Assembly: GCF_014195325.1 (NCBI RefSeq)
Contig: NZ_JACIBK010000008.1
Coordinates: 248,001 to 312,000 of the forward strand
DNA length: 64,000 nucleotides
Source: Rhizobium sp. BK650
Lineage (GTDB): Bacteria; Pseudomonadota; Alphaproteobacteria; Rhizobiales; Rhizobiaceae
Direction of reading: 5' to 3'
The translations under genes and the position numbers were made by a program. A model generated the notes under the pieces. It was not told the DNA's origin and made no database searches. It saw only the letters and a list, made by a program, of their open reading frames with translations. Within the stretch, counting starts at the first letter, position 1. Each line of letters begins with the position of its first letter. Positions 43,930 to 52,270 of this stretch are shown in pieces.

Positions 43930-45171
43930 ATGTCCGCTACGGTTTCTCCGCTTGCCCCGAAAACCTTTGCCTTTCTGCCACCCGTTCGCGGTGTGCGCAT
44001 GGCGACCGCTTCCGCGGGCATTAAATACAAGAACCGCACGGACGTGCTGATGATGGTCTTTGACGCGCCTGCGGCCGTCGCGGGCGTCTTCACCAAGTCG
44101 AAGTGCCCTTCCGCTCCAGTCGATTTCTGCCGGGCCAACCTGCCGCGTGGCACGGCACGCGCCGTCGTCGTCAATTCCGGTAATGCCAATGCCTTCACCG
44201 GCATGAAAGGCCGCGCTGCGACCGAACTCACCGCGAAGTCCGCTGCCGCTGCCGTCGGCTGCAGTGAAAACGAGATCTTTCTGGCGTCGACCGGCGTTAT
44301 CGGCGAACCGCTCGATGCCACCAAGTTTGCCGGCGTGCTCGACAAGATGTATGCCGATGCGACCGGCGATTTCTGGCTCGAGGCCGCCAAGGCCATCATG
44401 ACCACCGATACCTATCCGAAGGTTGCGACTCGATCTGCCGAAATCGGCGGCGTGAAGGTGACGATCAACGGCATCGCCAAGGGCGCCGGGATGATCGCGC
44501 CCGACATGGCGACCATGCTTTCTTTTGTCGTCACGGATGCCGATATCGCCTCCTCCGCCCTGCAGTCGCTGCTGTCTGCCGGTGTTGAGCCGAGCTTCAA
44601 CTCCATGACGGTCGACAGCGATACCTCGACGTCGGATACGCTGATGCTCTTTGCGACGGGTGCCGCCGCAGCCGATGGACAGGTACGCATTACGAGTGCG
44701 GACGATCAGCGGCTCGACGCATTCCGTTCGGCATTGAACGACCTTTTTAAGGACCTGGCGATCCAGGTCGCTCGTGACGGTGAGGGCGCCACAAAGATGC
44801 TCGAAATCACCGTGACCGGTGCCGAGAGCGATGCCGCGGCCAAGACGATCGCGCTTTCCATCGCCAATTCGCCGCTGGTCAAGACCGCCGCGGCCGGAGA
44901 GGATGCCAATTGGGGCCGTATCGTCATGGCCGTCGGCAAGGCCGGTGAAATGGCCGATCGCGACCGGCTCGCCATCTGGTTCGGTGACGTGCGCGTTGCC
45001 GTCAACGGCGAGCGTGACCCCGCCTATTCCGAGGAAGCGGCCTCCGCGGTGATGAAGAAGCAGGATATTCCTGTGAAGGTCGATCTGGGCCTCGGTTCCG
45101 GCAAGGCTACCGTCTGGACCTGCGACCTCACCAAGGAATATGTTGCGATCAATGGCGACTACCGGAGCTGA
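43930..45171 (+). CDS. argJ: bifunctional ornithine acetyltransferase/N-acetylglutamate synthase
   Basis: Recycles acetyl groups in arginine synthesis, transferring acetyl from N-acetylornithine to glutamate, and in the bifunctional form also uses acetyl-CoA. The 413-aa precursor has the autocleavage site in GMIAPDMATMLSF, with nucleophile Thr195 after Ala194, preceded by the oxyanion Thr-Gly in ASTGVIGEPL. Mono- or bifunctionality cannot be told from the sequence. It is followed directly by a GNAT gene, whose start overlaps its end by 20 bp. Confidence 0.95.
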   Translation: MSATVSPLAPKTFAFLPPVRGVRMATASAGIKYKNRTDVLMMVFDAPAAVAGVFTKSKCPSAPVDFCRANLPRGTARAVVVNSGNANAFTGMKGRAATELTAKSAAAAVGCSENEIFLASTGVIGEPLDATKFAGVLDKMYADATGDFWLEAAKAIMTTDTYPKVATRSAEIGGVKVTINGIAKGAGMIAPDMATMLSFVVTDADIASSALQSLLSAGVEPSFNSMTVDSDTSTSDTLMLFATGAAAADGQVRITSADDQRLDAFRSALNDLFKDLAIQVARDGEGATKMLEITVTGAESDAAAKTIALSIANSPLVKTAAAGEDANWGRIVMAVGKAGEMADRDRLAIWFGDVRVAVNGERDPAYSEEAASAVMKKQDIPVKVDLGLGSGKATVWTCDLTKEYVAINGDYRS

Positions 45172-45958
45172 TCGTTCGTTGACGCAGGCACCCCGTCCAA
45201 AGCAGAACCTGCCGTTGGTCCGGCGGCTGGAAGCCGTGGGTTTTCGCGCCTGGCCGGCTGCGTCCGTGCAATATGACGGAAGCTGGCAGATCCGCCTGAC
45301 GGCGGGCCATCCCTCGAATCGCCTGAATTCCATCGTTCCGCTCGATCCTTCCGATCATCGCGATGTCGAGATCCGGCTGGAGAAGGCAAGCCGCAAGTTC
45401 GAGGCTTACGGACGTCCGGCTGTGGTGCGTGAGACGCCGCTTGCTTCGCCCCTTCTGGTCGATCTGATCAAAGAGCAGGGATGGAAGCGTTTCGATGAGA
45501 CGGCCGTCATGGTCTGCGACCTGTCGCAGGCCGAGCTGCCCGATACGCTCGATCATCTTCCGACCCACGATGTCGGGCGGTTCGTCGATGCCAATCTTGC
45601 CGTCGATGAAGCGCCCGTATCGTTGAAGCCTGCGCTTGCCGAAATCATTTCGGCGATCAAGCCTCCGTCGGGGCTTTTCATGATCGAGGATGCGACCCGT
45701 GGGTCGCTGGCAACCGTACTGTGCGTGCAGGACAACGACCTCGCCGGCATCATGTCGCTCTCGGTCGCAGGCAGCCATCGCCGCAAGGGGCTCGGCATCG
45801 AAATCCTGACCTCGGCGCTACGCTGGGCGAGAATGCGCAGCGCCCGCACCGCCTGGCTGCAGGTGAAGCTTTCCAACGCAGCGGCGATTGCTCTCTATGA
45901 GCGTCTCGGTTTTCGCGATGTCTATCACTATTGCTATTGGCAGGAGCGTTGCGAATGA
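45152..45958 (+). CDS. GNAT family N-acetyltransferase
   Basis: 268-aa protein. The C-terminal GNAT domain contains the acetyl-CoA motif A in SVAGSHRRKGLGIEIL (about residues 205-220), followed by ARTAWLQVKLSNAAAIALYERLGF, which is motif B. The N-terminal half is less conserved. Two in-frame starts exist, ATG 45140 and ATG 45152, both inside argJ. Its stop overlaps mutT (ATGA). The substrate is unknown; the order argJ-GNAT-mutT recurs in rhizobia. Confidence 0.85.
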   Translation: MATTGADRSLTQAPRPKQNLPLVRRLEAVGFRAWPAASVQYDGSWQIRLTAGHPSNRLNSIVPLDPSDHRDVEIRLEKASRKFEAYGRPAVVRETPLASPLLVDLIKEQGWKRFDETAVMVCDLSQAELPDTLDHLPTHDVGRFVDANLAVDEAPVSLKPALAEIISAIKPPSGLFMIEDATRGSLATVLCVQDNDLAGIMSLSVAGSHRRKGLGIEILTSALRWARMRSARTAWLQVKLSNAAAIALYERLGFRDVYHYCYWQERCE

Positions 45959-46368
45959 GCGAAGCCGGAAGGAAGCTTCTCCTGGTCGCAGCCTGCGCGC
46001 TGATCGATGCGGACGGGCGTATCCTTCTGGCACAGCGGCCCGAAGGCAAATCGCTTGCCGGCCTTTGGGAATTCCCCGGCGGGAAGGTGGAGTTCGGCGA
46101 GACGCCAGAAGAAACTCTGGTGCGTGAGCTGGATGAAGAGCTTGGCATTTCGACCAAGGTGCCGTGCCTTGCGCCATTGACCTTCGCCAGCCACAGCTAC
46201 GATACATTCCACCTGCTGATGCCGCTTTACATCTGCCGTCGTTATGAAGGCATTCCACACGGTCGCGAGGGGCAGGCGATCAAATGGGTGCGCCCGCAGG
46301 CGCTGCGCGACTACCCGATGCCCCCGGCCGACGAGCCGCTCATCCCGGTACTCCAGGATTTACTTTAG
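45955..46368 (+). CDS. mutT: 8-oxo-dGTP diphosphatase MutT
   Basis: Nudix hydrolase that sanitises oxidised dGTP, preventing A:T to C:G changes. The 137-aa protein has a perfect Nudix box starting GGKVEFGETPEETLVRELDE and ending ELGI, plus the preceding LWEFPGG of the MutT clade. ATG 45955 overlaps the GNAT stop by 4 bp. It ends with the C-terminal IPVLQDLL. A 7-bp hairpin with no T-run (46387-46404) follows. Confidence 0.92.
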   Translation: MSEAGRKLLLVAACALIDADGRILLAQRPEGKSLAGLWEFPGGKVEFGETPEETLVRELDEELGISTKVPCLAPLTFASHSYDTFHLLMPLYICRRYEGIPHGREGQAIKWVRPQALRDYPMPPADEPLIPVLQDLL

Positions 46369-46492
46369 TTTTTACTAATTGTTGGCGCGAAACGTCGGTT
46401 TCGCCTGTGGATATTAATCGATCATTTAGCACCTTCTGGCAATGATCAGCCTCACTCAAGCAACTGGCGTGCGTATTTAAGGGCTTGACGTC

Positions 46493-46831
46493 ATGGACGA
46501 CGATTTCTGGAAAGCTGTGCGGGAGAAGGAACAGGCTTCTTCGTCTGCCTCACGCAGGACGGGGGCGCTCAATATCGCCCTTCTGTTCGGCACGGCCGTA
46601 GTGGCGCTCACCCTCATCCTGACGCCGATGCTGGCAGATTCCTCGAAGAAAAGCGTGCTCGCCAGTGCGCCGGCTGATTTCGATACGATCACCACCGGCT
46701 CCATCCCGAAGTCCGAAAATGGCCCGAAGACCGAGAACGGCAAGCGTTATACGATCCGCCGCAGCGTCCTCCAGGATACCCCTGGTTCGGTCTGCGTCAT
46801 CCAGGGTTATGGCGTCGGCGCCGGCTGCTGA
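46493..46831 (+). CDS. hypothetical single-pass membrane protein, 112 aa
   Basis: Unrecognised. The product has a charged N-terminus (MDDDFWKAVREKEQ), one membrane helix at about residues 26-48 (NIALLFGTAVVALTLILTPM), and an extracytoplasmic tail ending VCVIQGYGVGAGC with two cysteines. It lies 67 bp before the Flp pilin gene on the same strand, so the two may share a transcript. No ribosome site is obvious. Conservation could not be tested. Confidence 0.6.
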   Translation: MDDDFWKAVREKEQASSSASRRTGALNIALLFGTAVVALTLILTPMLADSSKKSVLASAPADFDTITTGSIPKSENGPKTENGKRYTIRRSVLQDTPGSVCVIQGYGVGAGC

Positions 46832-46898
46832 GGACATCAAGCTTCCGGCCGGAGGCCGTCAACTTCATTGCCGTCTTGGGCGCGTTAGGGTCAGGTCG

Positions 46899-47066
46899 AT
46901 GAATTTTCTGAAGAAGTTTCTGGCAAACCAAAGCGGTGCGACAGCAGTCGAATATGGATTGATCGCGGCGCTGATGGCGGCAGCGCTCATCGGAGGCTTG
47001 GGTACATTCACCAACGGCATGCAAGGCGTATTCGGCACCATCGAAAACAACCTGACGATCAGATGA
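46899..47066 (+). CDS. Flp family type IVb pilin
   Basis: 55-aa prepilin. The processing region reads FLANQSGATAVEYGLIAALM: a short positively charged leader, then the mature helix beginning after Gly13 (ATAVEYGL), with the invariant Glu and Tyr at +5 and +6. This is typical of Flp/Fap pilins assembled by Cpa/Tad machinery. No cpa/tad genes lie in this window, so it is an orphan pilin copy here. GGTCG stands before ATG 46899. Confidence 0.88.
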   Translation: MNFLKKFLANQSGATAVEYGLIAALMAAALIGGLGTFTNGMQGVFGTIENNLTIR

Positions 47067-47081
47067 ACTGTGTGTCAGGTG

Positions 47082-47978
47082 TCATTGCCTGAGCTTCTTC
47101 TCTTCCACCTTCAGGGCGTCGGCAAGCCGAGCTTTTGCTGATCCCGGTTTTAACGGCTGCTGCTGGCTTTCGTGCGGTGCCCACCCTGACACGTAGATTA
47201 TTGAAAACGTCGCACGAATACGGCCGTCCGGGTCGGAATAGCGCTCGGCATAGATTTCGGCTGCGCGCAAGAAGAAAGCCCGCGTCAGCGGTTTGCGGCT
47301 GCGGGCTTCCAGCGGATTGGTCATGCCCATTGCTCTCAGGTCACGCATCAGCGGAAATAGCGAATCGTAGCGTGCCGTGTAATTCTCTGCGTCGATGACG
47401 GGGAGCGCAAAACCTGCGCGCTGCAGCAGGCCGCCGACATCGCGGACGTCGGGGAAAGGGATGACCCGCGGGCTTGCGCCGCCGGTCATCTCGATTTCGG
47501 TCGCCAGCAGCACTTCGCGCAGTTCCTGCAGCGTACCGGCGCCTGGAATGGCAGCGAGGAAGAGGCCATCCGGCTTCAATGAACGGCGAATCTGTATGAA
47601 GACGCCGGGCGTATCGTTGGTTAAATGCAGGTTGAGCGGTGCAATCACCAGATTGGCCGACTGGGGTGCAAGCGGCACGTCTTCGAGCGGTGCTTCGAGA
47701 AAAGAGTCGCCTGACGTGATGTAGCGGATGTCGCTTTCCACGCGGGTTAGGCTGCCGACCTTGCCTGTCGCCATCGCCGCACGGGCGGCGGCACCTGTCG
47801 TGCCGTGCAATTCTACCGCATGTTCGAAACTGCGCTCCACGACTGCCAGGCGGTCTGCCAGTTCCTCGGCGGCGATATCGAGCAGGAAGCCTGCCTTCAG
47901 ATCATTATTTGCGAGCGCGCGACGGCGGTTCGCGGCGATCTGCACCTTATCGAAGATGATATCCATAGTGATGTCCAT
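47082..47978 (-). CDS. class I methyltransferase-like protein, NDUFAF5-type
   Basis: 298-aa protein resembling mitochondrial NDUFAF5, which hydroxylates an arginine of complex I subunit NDUFS7 during assembly. The N-terminal region has FDKVQIAANRRRALANND, followed by a divergent SAM-binding core with AAEELADRLAVVERSF, then LVIAPLNLHLTNDTPGVF. The usual motif-I glycine pattern is weak, as in NDUFAF5. Start ATG 47978 has AGGGGA close upstream; 47966 is an alternative. It is divergent from comF. Confidence 0.75.
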   Translation of the reverse strand: MDITMDIIFDKVQIAANRRRALANNDLKAGFLLDIAAEELADRLAVVERSFEHAVELHGTTGAAARAAMATGKVGSLTRVESDIRYITSGDSFLEAPLEDVPLAPQSANLVIAPLNLHLTNDTPGVFIQIRRSLKPDGLFLAAIPGAGTLQELREVLLATEIEMTGGASPRVIPFPDVRDVGGLLQRAGFALPVIDAENYTARYDSLFPLMRDLRAMGMTNPLEARSRKPLTRAFFLRAAEIYAERYSDPDGRIRATFSIIYVSGWAPHESQQQPLKPGSAKARLADALKVEEKKLRQ

Positions 47979-48043
47979 AATCCCCTGTCCGGCAGGCGGC
48001 AAGACGATTTTCCTTTGGTTCCCGACGCGCTAGTCTGCCTCAT

Positions 48044-48820
48044 ATGGGGATGATCGAGACGGAAAGAGAGAAGAGACAGGCATGGGCGCAGCTTCTGCGG
48101 CCTTTTTTCATGCTTGCCGATCTCGTCTATCCGCCGTCCTGTGCGGCCTGCGGTGTTTCGACGGGCGGTCACCGTGGGCTCTGTGCCAAATGCTGGTCCG
48201 AGGTTCGGTTCATCGAGCGGCCTTATTGCGAGGTGCTCGGCTTTCCGTTCTCCCACGATCTTGGAGCCGGCATACTGAGCGCTGAGGCGATCGCCAACCC
48301 GCCGCCCTTCGACCGGCTGCGTTCGGCAGCCGTGCATGACAATGCCATTCGCACTCTGGTGCATGGCCTCAAATATCGGGATCGCACCGACCTTGCACCG
48401 ATGATGGCCGGCTGGATGCTGCGCGCTTCAGACGGCATGGTCGAGTGTTGCGATGCCATCGTTCCGGTTCCCCTTCATCGCACCCGAATGGTTTCGCGCA
48501 AGTTCAACCAGGCAGCGGAACTCGCCCGGCATCTGGCCCGGCTCGCCGGAAAGCCGCTGCTGCCTGCAACCCTTCTGCGTGCGAAGCGAACCAGCCAACA
48601 GGTCGGCCTCGGAATTCGGGCGCGAGAGGAGAATGTTCGTGGCGCCTTTATCATCGCCGCCAATAGAGAAAATGACGTTTTCGGCAAGCGCATCGTGCTC
48701 GTCGACGATGTCTATACGACAGGCGCGACAGTCGGTGCTGCAACGCGAACGCTGCGTAAGGCAGGTGCTGCCGATATAACGGTTTTGACCTTTGCAAGGG
48801 CCCTTGCGGAAACTATATGA
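48044..48820 (+). CDS. comF: ComF family protein (phosphoribosyltransferase-like)
   Basis: 258-aa protein with an N-terminal four-cysteine zinc site (PSCAACG, LCAKCW; Cys33, 36, 47, 50) and a C-terminal phosphoribosyltransferase fold carrying the PRPP loop VLVDDVYTTGAT. The middle contains VPVPLHRTRMVSRKFNQA, the ComF hallmark. In competent bacteria ComF supports DNA uptake; its role elsewhere is unclear. Two ATGs (48044 and 48050) are possible. Confidence 0.88.
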   Translation: MGMIETEREKRQAWAQLLRPFFMLADLVYPPSCAACGVSTGGHRGLCAKCWSEVRFIERPYCEVLGFPFSHDLGAGILSAEAIANPPPFDRLRSAAVHDNAIRTLVHGLKYRDRTDLAPMMAGWMLRASDGMVECCDAIVPVPLHRTRMVSRKFNQAAELARHLARLAGKPLLPATLLRAKRTSQQVGLGIRAREENVRGAFIIAANRENDVFGKRIVLVDDVYTTGATVGAATRTLRKAGAADITVLTFARALAETI

Positions 48821-48853
48821 CAATAAGAAAACAGCACCGTCTGGAGATCATTC

Positions 48854-49111
48854 ATGGTACCCGTTACCATCTATACGCGGCAGTTCTGCGGCTTTTGTAC
48901 ACGCGCAAAGTCCCTGCTCGAAGAGAAGGGCGTCGACTATGTCGAGCATGACGCGACCTTCTCGCCTGAACTTCGCCAGGAAATGCTCGGCAAGTCGAAC
49001 GGCCGCACCACCTTCCCGCAGATTTTCATCGGCAGCACCCATGTCGGCGGTTGCGACGACCTCTACGCGCTAGATCGAGCAGGCAAGCTCGATCCGCTGC
49101 TGGCAGCCTGA
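48854..49111 (+). CDS. grxC: glutaredoxin 3
   Basis: 85-aa cytosolic dithiol glutaredoxin that reduces protein disulfides with glutathione. The active site is CGFC (Cys12, Cys15), an alphaproteobacterial variant of CPYC, and the glutathione-binding TTFPQIFIG and VGGCDDL segments are present. It lies 33 bp after comF and 9 bp before the Nit-type hydrolase, so these are probably one transcript. Confidence 0.94.
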   Translation: MVPVTIYTRQFCGFCTRAKSLLEEKGVDYVEHDATFSPELRQEMLGKSNGRTTFPQIFIGSTHVGGCDDLYALDRAGKLDPLLAA

Positions 49112-49120
49112 GGAAGAGCA

Positions 49121-49978
49121 ATGAGCTTCACCGCCGCCGCCATCCAGATGTGCTCCGGTGTCGATCCGGAGCGGAATGCCGCTTCGATGGCGCGCCTTGT
49201 CAGGGAAGCTGCTACGAAGGGCGCGACTTACGTGCAGACGCCCGAAATGACCGGCATGCTGCAGCGCGATCGCGCTGCAGCAAAGGAAGCACTGCGCGAC
49301 GAGAGCAATGACATTATCGTCAAGACCGGCTCCGAGCTCGCGGCCGAGCTCGGTATTTACGTGCATGTCGGCTCGACGGCGATCGCTCTCGATGATGGCA
49401 AGATCGCCAATCGCGGTTTCCTCTTCGGGCCTGTCGGCGAGATCCTGAACCGCTACGATAAGATCCACATGTTTGACGTCGATCTCGACAACGGCGAGAG
49501 CTGGCGCGAAAGCGCTGCCTATCGGCCAGGATCGGAGGCGCGTGTCCTGTCGCTGCCCTTCGCCGAGATGGGGTTTGCCATCTGTTACGACGTGCGTTTC
49601 CCGCAGCTTTTCCGTGCGCAGGCGGTTGCCGGCGCCGAGGTGATGACCGTTCCGGCCGCTTTCACGAAGCAGACGGGCGAAGCGCATTGGGAAATCCTGC
49701 TGCGAGCCCGCGCCATCGAAAACGGTGTCTTCGTCGTCGCTGCGGCTCAGGCTGGCCTGCACGAGGATGGCAGAGAGACATTTGGCCATTCGATGATCAT
49801 CGATCCCTGGGGGAAAGTGCTGGCCTCCGCCGGCCCAACTGGTGAGGCGGTCATTCTGGCGGAGATCGATCCCGCGGCTGTGAAGGCCGCGCATGACAAG
49901 ATTCCGAACCTCAAGAATGGTCGGGAATTTTCCATCGAGAGGATTGCGGGGGACGTTTCAGGAGGCGTAGCAGCTTGA
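49121..49978 (+). CDS. carbon-nitrogen hydrolase (Nit2/omega-amidase-like)
   Basis: 285-aa nitrilase-superfamily amidase. The Glu-Lys-Cys triad is visible: Glu42 in QTPEMTG, Lys114 in YDKIHMFDV and Cys155 in GFAICYDVRFP. The pattern fits the Nit1/Nit2 branch, which removes deaminated glutathione or omega-amides. It overlaps the DUF1178 start by 4 bp and follows grxC, a link that fits glutathione repair. Confidence 0.88.
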   Translation: MSFTAAAIQMCSGVDPERNAASMARLVREAATKGATYVQTPEMTGMLQRDRAAAKEALRDESNDIIVKTGSELAAELGIYVHVGSTAIALDDGKIANRGFLFGPVGEILNRYDKIHMFDVDLDNGESWRESAAYRPGSEARVLSLPFAEMGFAICYDVRFPQLFRAQAVAGAEVMTVPAAFTKQTGEAHWEILLRARAIENGVFVVAAAQAGLHEDGRETFGHSMIIDPWGKVLASAGPTGEAVILAEIDPAAVKAAHDKIPNLKNGREFSIERIAGDVSGGVAA

Positions 49979-50403
49979 TCCGCTATTCCCTTATTTGCGA
50001 GAATGCCCATGAGTTCGAAGGTTGGTTTTCTGAAAGCGCGGATTTCGATCGCCAGGTCGCGAGCGGTTTTCTGACCTGTCCTGTCTGCAATTCCGGCTCC
50101 ATTTCCAAGTCGCTCATGGCGCCCTCCGTTTCGACCGCACGCAAGAAGGACGAGATGAAGGTCGTCGCCATGGATACGGCCCGTCGTGAAGCCTTCCTGA
50201 AGCTCAAGGAAGCCGTTGCCGCGATCAAGGCGAATTCCGAAGATGTTGGAAGCCGCTTTCCCGAGGAAGCACGCAAGATCCATTACGGCGAGACGGATGC
50301 CCGCGGCATTATCGGCCAGGCGACACCCGATGAAGCGCAGTCGCTGGTGGACGAAGGCATTGAGATCGCCGCCCTGCCGATCCTGCCTGAAGACGTAAAC
50401 TGA
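49975..50403 (+). CDS. DUF1178 family protein
   Basis: 142-aa proteobacterial protein of unknown function. It begins with a possible zinc ribbon: Cys8 in LICENAHEF and the pair in GFLTCPVCNSGSI. The C-terminal half reads as a helical segment with HYGETDARGIIGQATPDEA, a family signature. The start is TTG 49975, whose TGA overlap ends the preceding gene and which is preceded by GGAGG at 49961-49965. No ATG lies near the N-terminus. Confidence 0.85.
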   Translation: MIRYSLICENAHEFEGWFSESADFDRQVASGFLTCPVCNSGSISKSLMAPSVSTARKKDEMKVVAMDTARREAFLKLKEAVAAIKANSEDVGSRFPEEARKIHYGETDARGIIGQATPDEAQSLVDEGIEIAALPILPEDVN

Positions 50404-50404
50404 T

Positions 50405-50485
50405 ATGTGGGCTGCGCGTCTGGCCTTCTATATCTCGGCCTGCATGGGACGCTATCAGGCCGATCGTTTTGCCAGTAGCATATAG
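50405..50485 (+). CDS. 26-codon ORF after DUF1178 (candidate)
   Basis: Begins one base after the DUF1178 stop (TGATATG). The product MWAARLAFYISACMGRYQAD then ends RFASSI. Its last part overlaps the convergent ubiG end. The tight spacing suggests coupling, but it has no ribosome site of its own and could be chance. Confidence 0.25.
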   Translation: MWAARLAFYISACMGRYQADRFASSI

Positions 50486-51201
50486 TTCACGTCCATGTCC
50501 TTCGACAGGTTCCACTGGTTTGCCAGTGGATTGAAGAAGACGCCCGTGCGGTCAATGATTTCGAGGCCGCTTGCAGCGAGCGGCTTTTCCAGCTCTTCCG
50601 GACGCACGAGCTTCTCATACTGATGCGTGCCGCGCGGCAGCCAGCGCAGGACGTTTTCTGCGGCAAAGATGGCCAGCGCGGCCGCCTTCATGGTGCGGTT
50701 GATGGTGGCGACGAACATCAGGCCGCCTGGCCGGACCATGCGCGCGCAGGTATTCATGAAGAGCTCGACATCGGCCACATGTTCCACCACTTCCATGTTG
50801 AGCACGATATCGAAGGTCTCGCCGGTCTCGGCGAGATGCTCGGCCGTGACGGCGCGATAGTCGACCACGACACCCGATGCCTTGGCGTGGGTGGCGGCGA
50901 TGCCGATATTCTTTTCGGAGGGATCGGCGCCGATGACGTCAGCGCCCATCCGGGCGACCGGCTCGGACAAGAGGCCACCACCGCAGCCGATATCGAGCAC
51001 GCGAAGGCCTTCCAATGGTTTGGCGCTCTTAGTATTGCGTGAGAAATTCTCCGCCGCCTTGTCGCGGATAAAGGCCAAGCGAACAGGATTGAATTTATGC
51101 AGCGGCTTGAACTTGCCCGTCGGGCTCCACCATTCGGCTGCCATGGCGGAAAAGCGATCGACCTCGCTCTGGTCGATGGTGGTTTTGGCCGCTTCGTTCA
51201 T
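50455..51201 (-). CDS. ubiG: ubiquinone biosynthesis O-methyltransferase UbiG
   Basis: SAM-dependent enzyme carrying out both O-methylations of ubiquinone synthesis. The 248-aa protein starts with the typical DRFSAMAAEWW, then RLAFIRD, motif I LDIGCGGGLLSEP (residues 69-81), EVVEHVAD and the C-terminal NYMLLAKR. GGAG sits 6 bases before ATG 51201. It converges with the DUF1178 gene. Confidence 0.95.
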   Translation of the reverse strand: MNEAAKTTIDQSEVDRFSAMAAEWWSPTGKFKPLHKFNPVRLAFIRDKAAENFSRNTKSAKPLEGLRVLDIGCGGGLLSEPVARMGADVIGADPSEKNIGIAATHAKASGVVVDYRAVTAEHLAETGETFDIVLNMEVVEHVADVELFMNTCARMVRPGGLMFVATINRTMKAAALAIFAAENVLRWLPRGTHQYEKLVRPEELEKPLAASGLEIIDRTGVFFNPLANQWNLSKDMDVNYMLLAKRSA

Positions 51202-51320
51202 CTGCCGCTCCTTCATATCCTGTCAGTGAAGTCGGACTATCGGGGCAATAAGTCAAGGGCGGTCAGTTCGCACCGGCGACTTGGCAAAGACCGAAAAAAT
51301 AAAGCAAGGCTGAAGCAGTA

Positions 51321-51346
51321 AAAAACCCCGCGTCTTGGCGGGGTTT
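51321..51346 (-). terminator. Terminator after the BA14K gene
   Basis: 9-bp stem AAACCCCGC / GCGGGGTTT with loop of 6. On the minus strand the stem is followed by a run of six T residues including TTTTTT, a textbook intrinsic terminator, 22 bp past the BA14K stop codon. Confidence 0.85.
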
Positions 51347-51367
51347 CGGATGTGAGATGATGCCGAT

Positions 51368-51850
51368 TTACCGGCACTGACGGCGCGGGCCGTACGCGGG
51401 CTGGTACGTATTGTCATATGCACGGTACGAGCGATAACGGCTGTAGCAGTAATCGACATGCGAGCTGCTGTTACGCTCACGCGGCTGCGAGGCTATAATA
51501 CTACCGATGATAGCGCCAGCAGCCAGACCACCAATAATGGCGCCAGTGTTGTCGTGCCGGCGATAATGGCGGTCGCGGTAGTAGCGGTCTCCGTAGTAAC
51601 GGCGATCCCAGCTGCGGTCGTATCGATAACGGTCCGAATAGCGGTAATTTTGCCAGCCTCGGCCTCCGTAGTCATAACGAGGACAGTTCGTGAAATTGTT
51701 GCAGCCCACTTGAAGAAGGTCGGTTTGATCGGCGGTCTGCGGCTGCGCTGCCGATTGGGCCGGATTTGCGGTATAGACCGGACCCGCCCATGCAGGCATT
51801 CCGGAGAATGCGGTTGCGATCGACAATGCAATTATCGCTAATCTTCTCAT
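51368..51850 (-). CDS. BA14K family secreted protein
   Basis: Small secreted protein of the BA14K group, first described as an immunoreactive Brucella antigen. The 160-aa product has a signal peptide (cleavage after AWA, about residue 22), a Tyr/Arg/Asp-rich repeat region (YRYDRSWDRRYYGDRYYR), one hydrophobic segment GAIIGGLAAGAIIGSII, and the C-terminal BA14K signature YCYSRYRSYRAYDNTYQP, ending RRQCR. ATG 51850 is preferred. Its own terminator follows. Confidence 0.88.
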   Translation of the reverse strand: MRRLAIIALSIATAFSGMPAWAGPVYTANPAQSAAQPQTADQTDLLQVGCNNFTNCPRYDYGGRGWQNYRYSDRYRYDRSWDRRYYGDRYYRDRHYRRHDNTGAIIGGLAAGAIIGSIIASQPRERNSSSHVDYCYSRYRSYRAYDNTYQPAYGPRRQCR

Positions 51851-51886
51851 TCTGCTCACCAAATTGCTGATACATCTATCTGCAAT

Positions 51887-52270
51887 TTAAACGCATTTGG
51901 GCCCATTAAGTTTCAAACGGCTGCGTGCTCTTGCTTTACCGACATGGGGAACAGGACGCTTTTTCAGCAGCCGCTGCAACCATTTTTGACGAAATTCTGT
52001 CGCTTCCATTTCACTCCGTTCCCGCCCTTGCCACCCTTTGTCAAACTCGCTAAGAGACGCCCAACTTTCGTCCTTGGTTGGCGGGGCTTCAGAAGCGTTC
52101 CAGAAACCAGCATTTCCGGGCTCTTCGGTCGATCGGCAATTGGGATTTCTGATGCCGCGGAGGATGAAACAGCCTCCCGGCGATTTGTGAATGGCGCGTG
52201 GCGTCCCGGAGAAGCAAATCTCGTTTCCGGCAATCTCGCGCGGGTCGTGGTAGAGGCTTATGGCACGCAT
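51887..52270 (-). CDS. hypothetical 127-aa protein antisense to the lysC start (candidate)
   Basis: An open frame filling the otherwise gene-free 410 bp between BA14K and lysC. The product looks like a real protein: it starts MRAISLYHDPREIAGNE, has mixed polar and hydrophobic residues, and continues with WASLSEFDKGWQGRERSEM and EFRQKWLQRLLKKRPV, ending LNGPKCV. By contrast the plus-strand frame over the same stretch is Phe/Pro-rich and looks antisense. The start codon lies inside lysC (11-bp overlap, opposite strand) and no ribosome site is visible. I do not recognise a domain. Confidence 0.4.
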   Translation of the reverse strand: MRAISLYHDPREIAGNEICFSGTPRAIHKSPGGCFILRGIRNPNCRSTEEPGNAGFWNASEAPPTKDESWASLSEFDKGWQGRERSEMEATEFRQKWLQRLLKKRPVPHVGKARARSRLKLNGPKCV

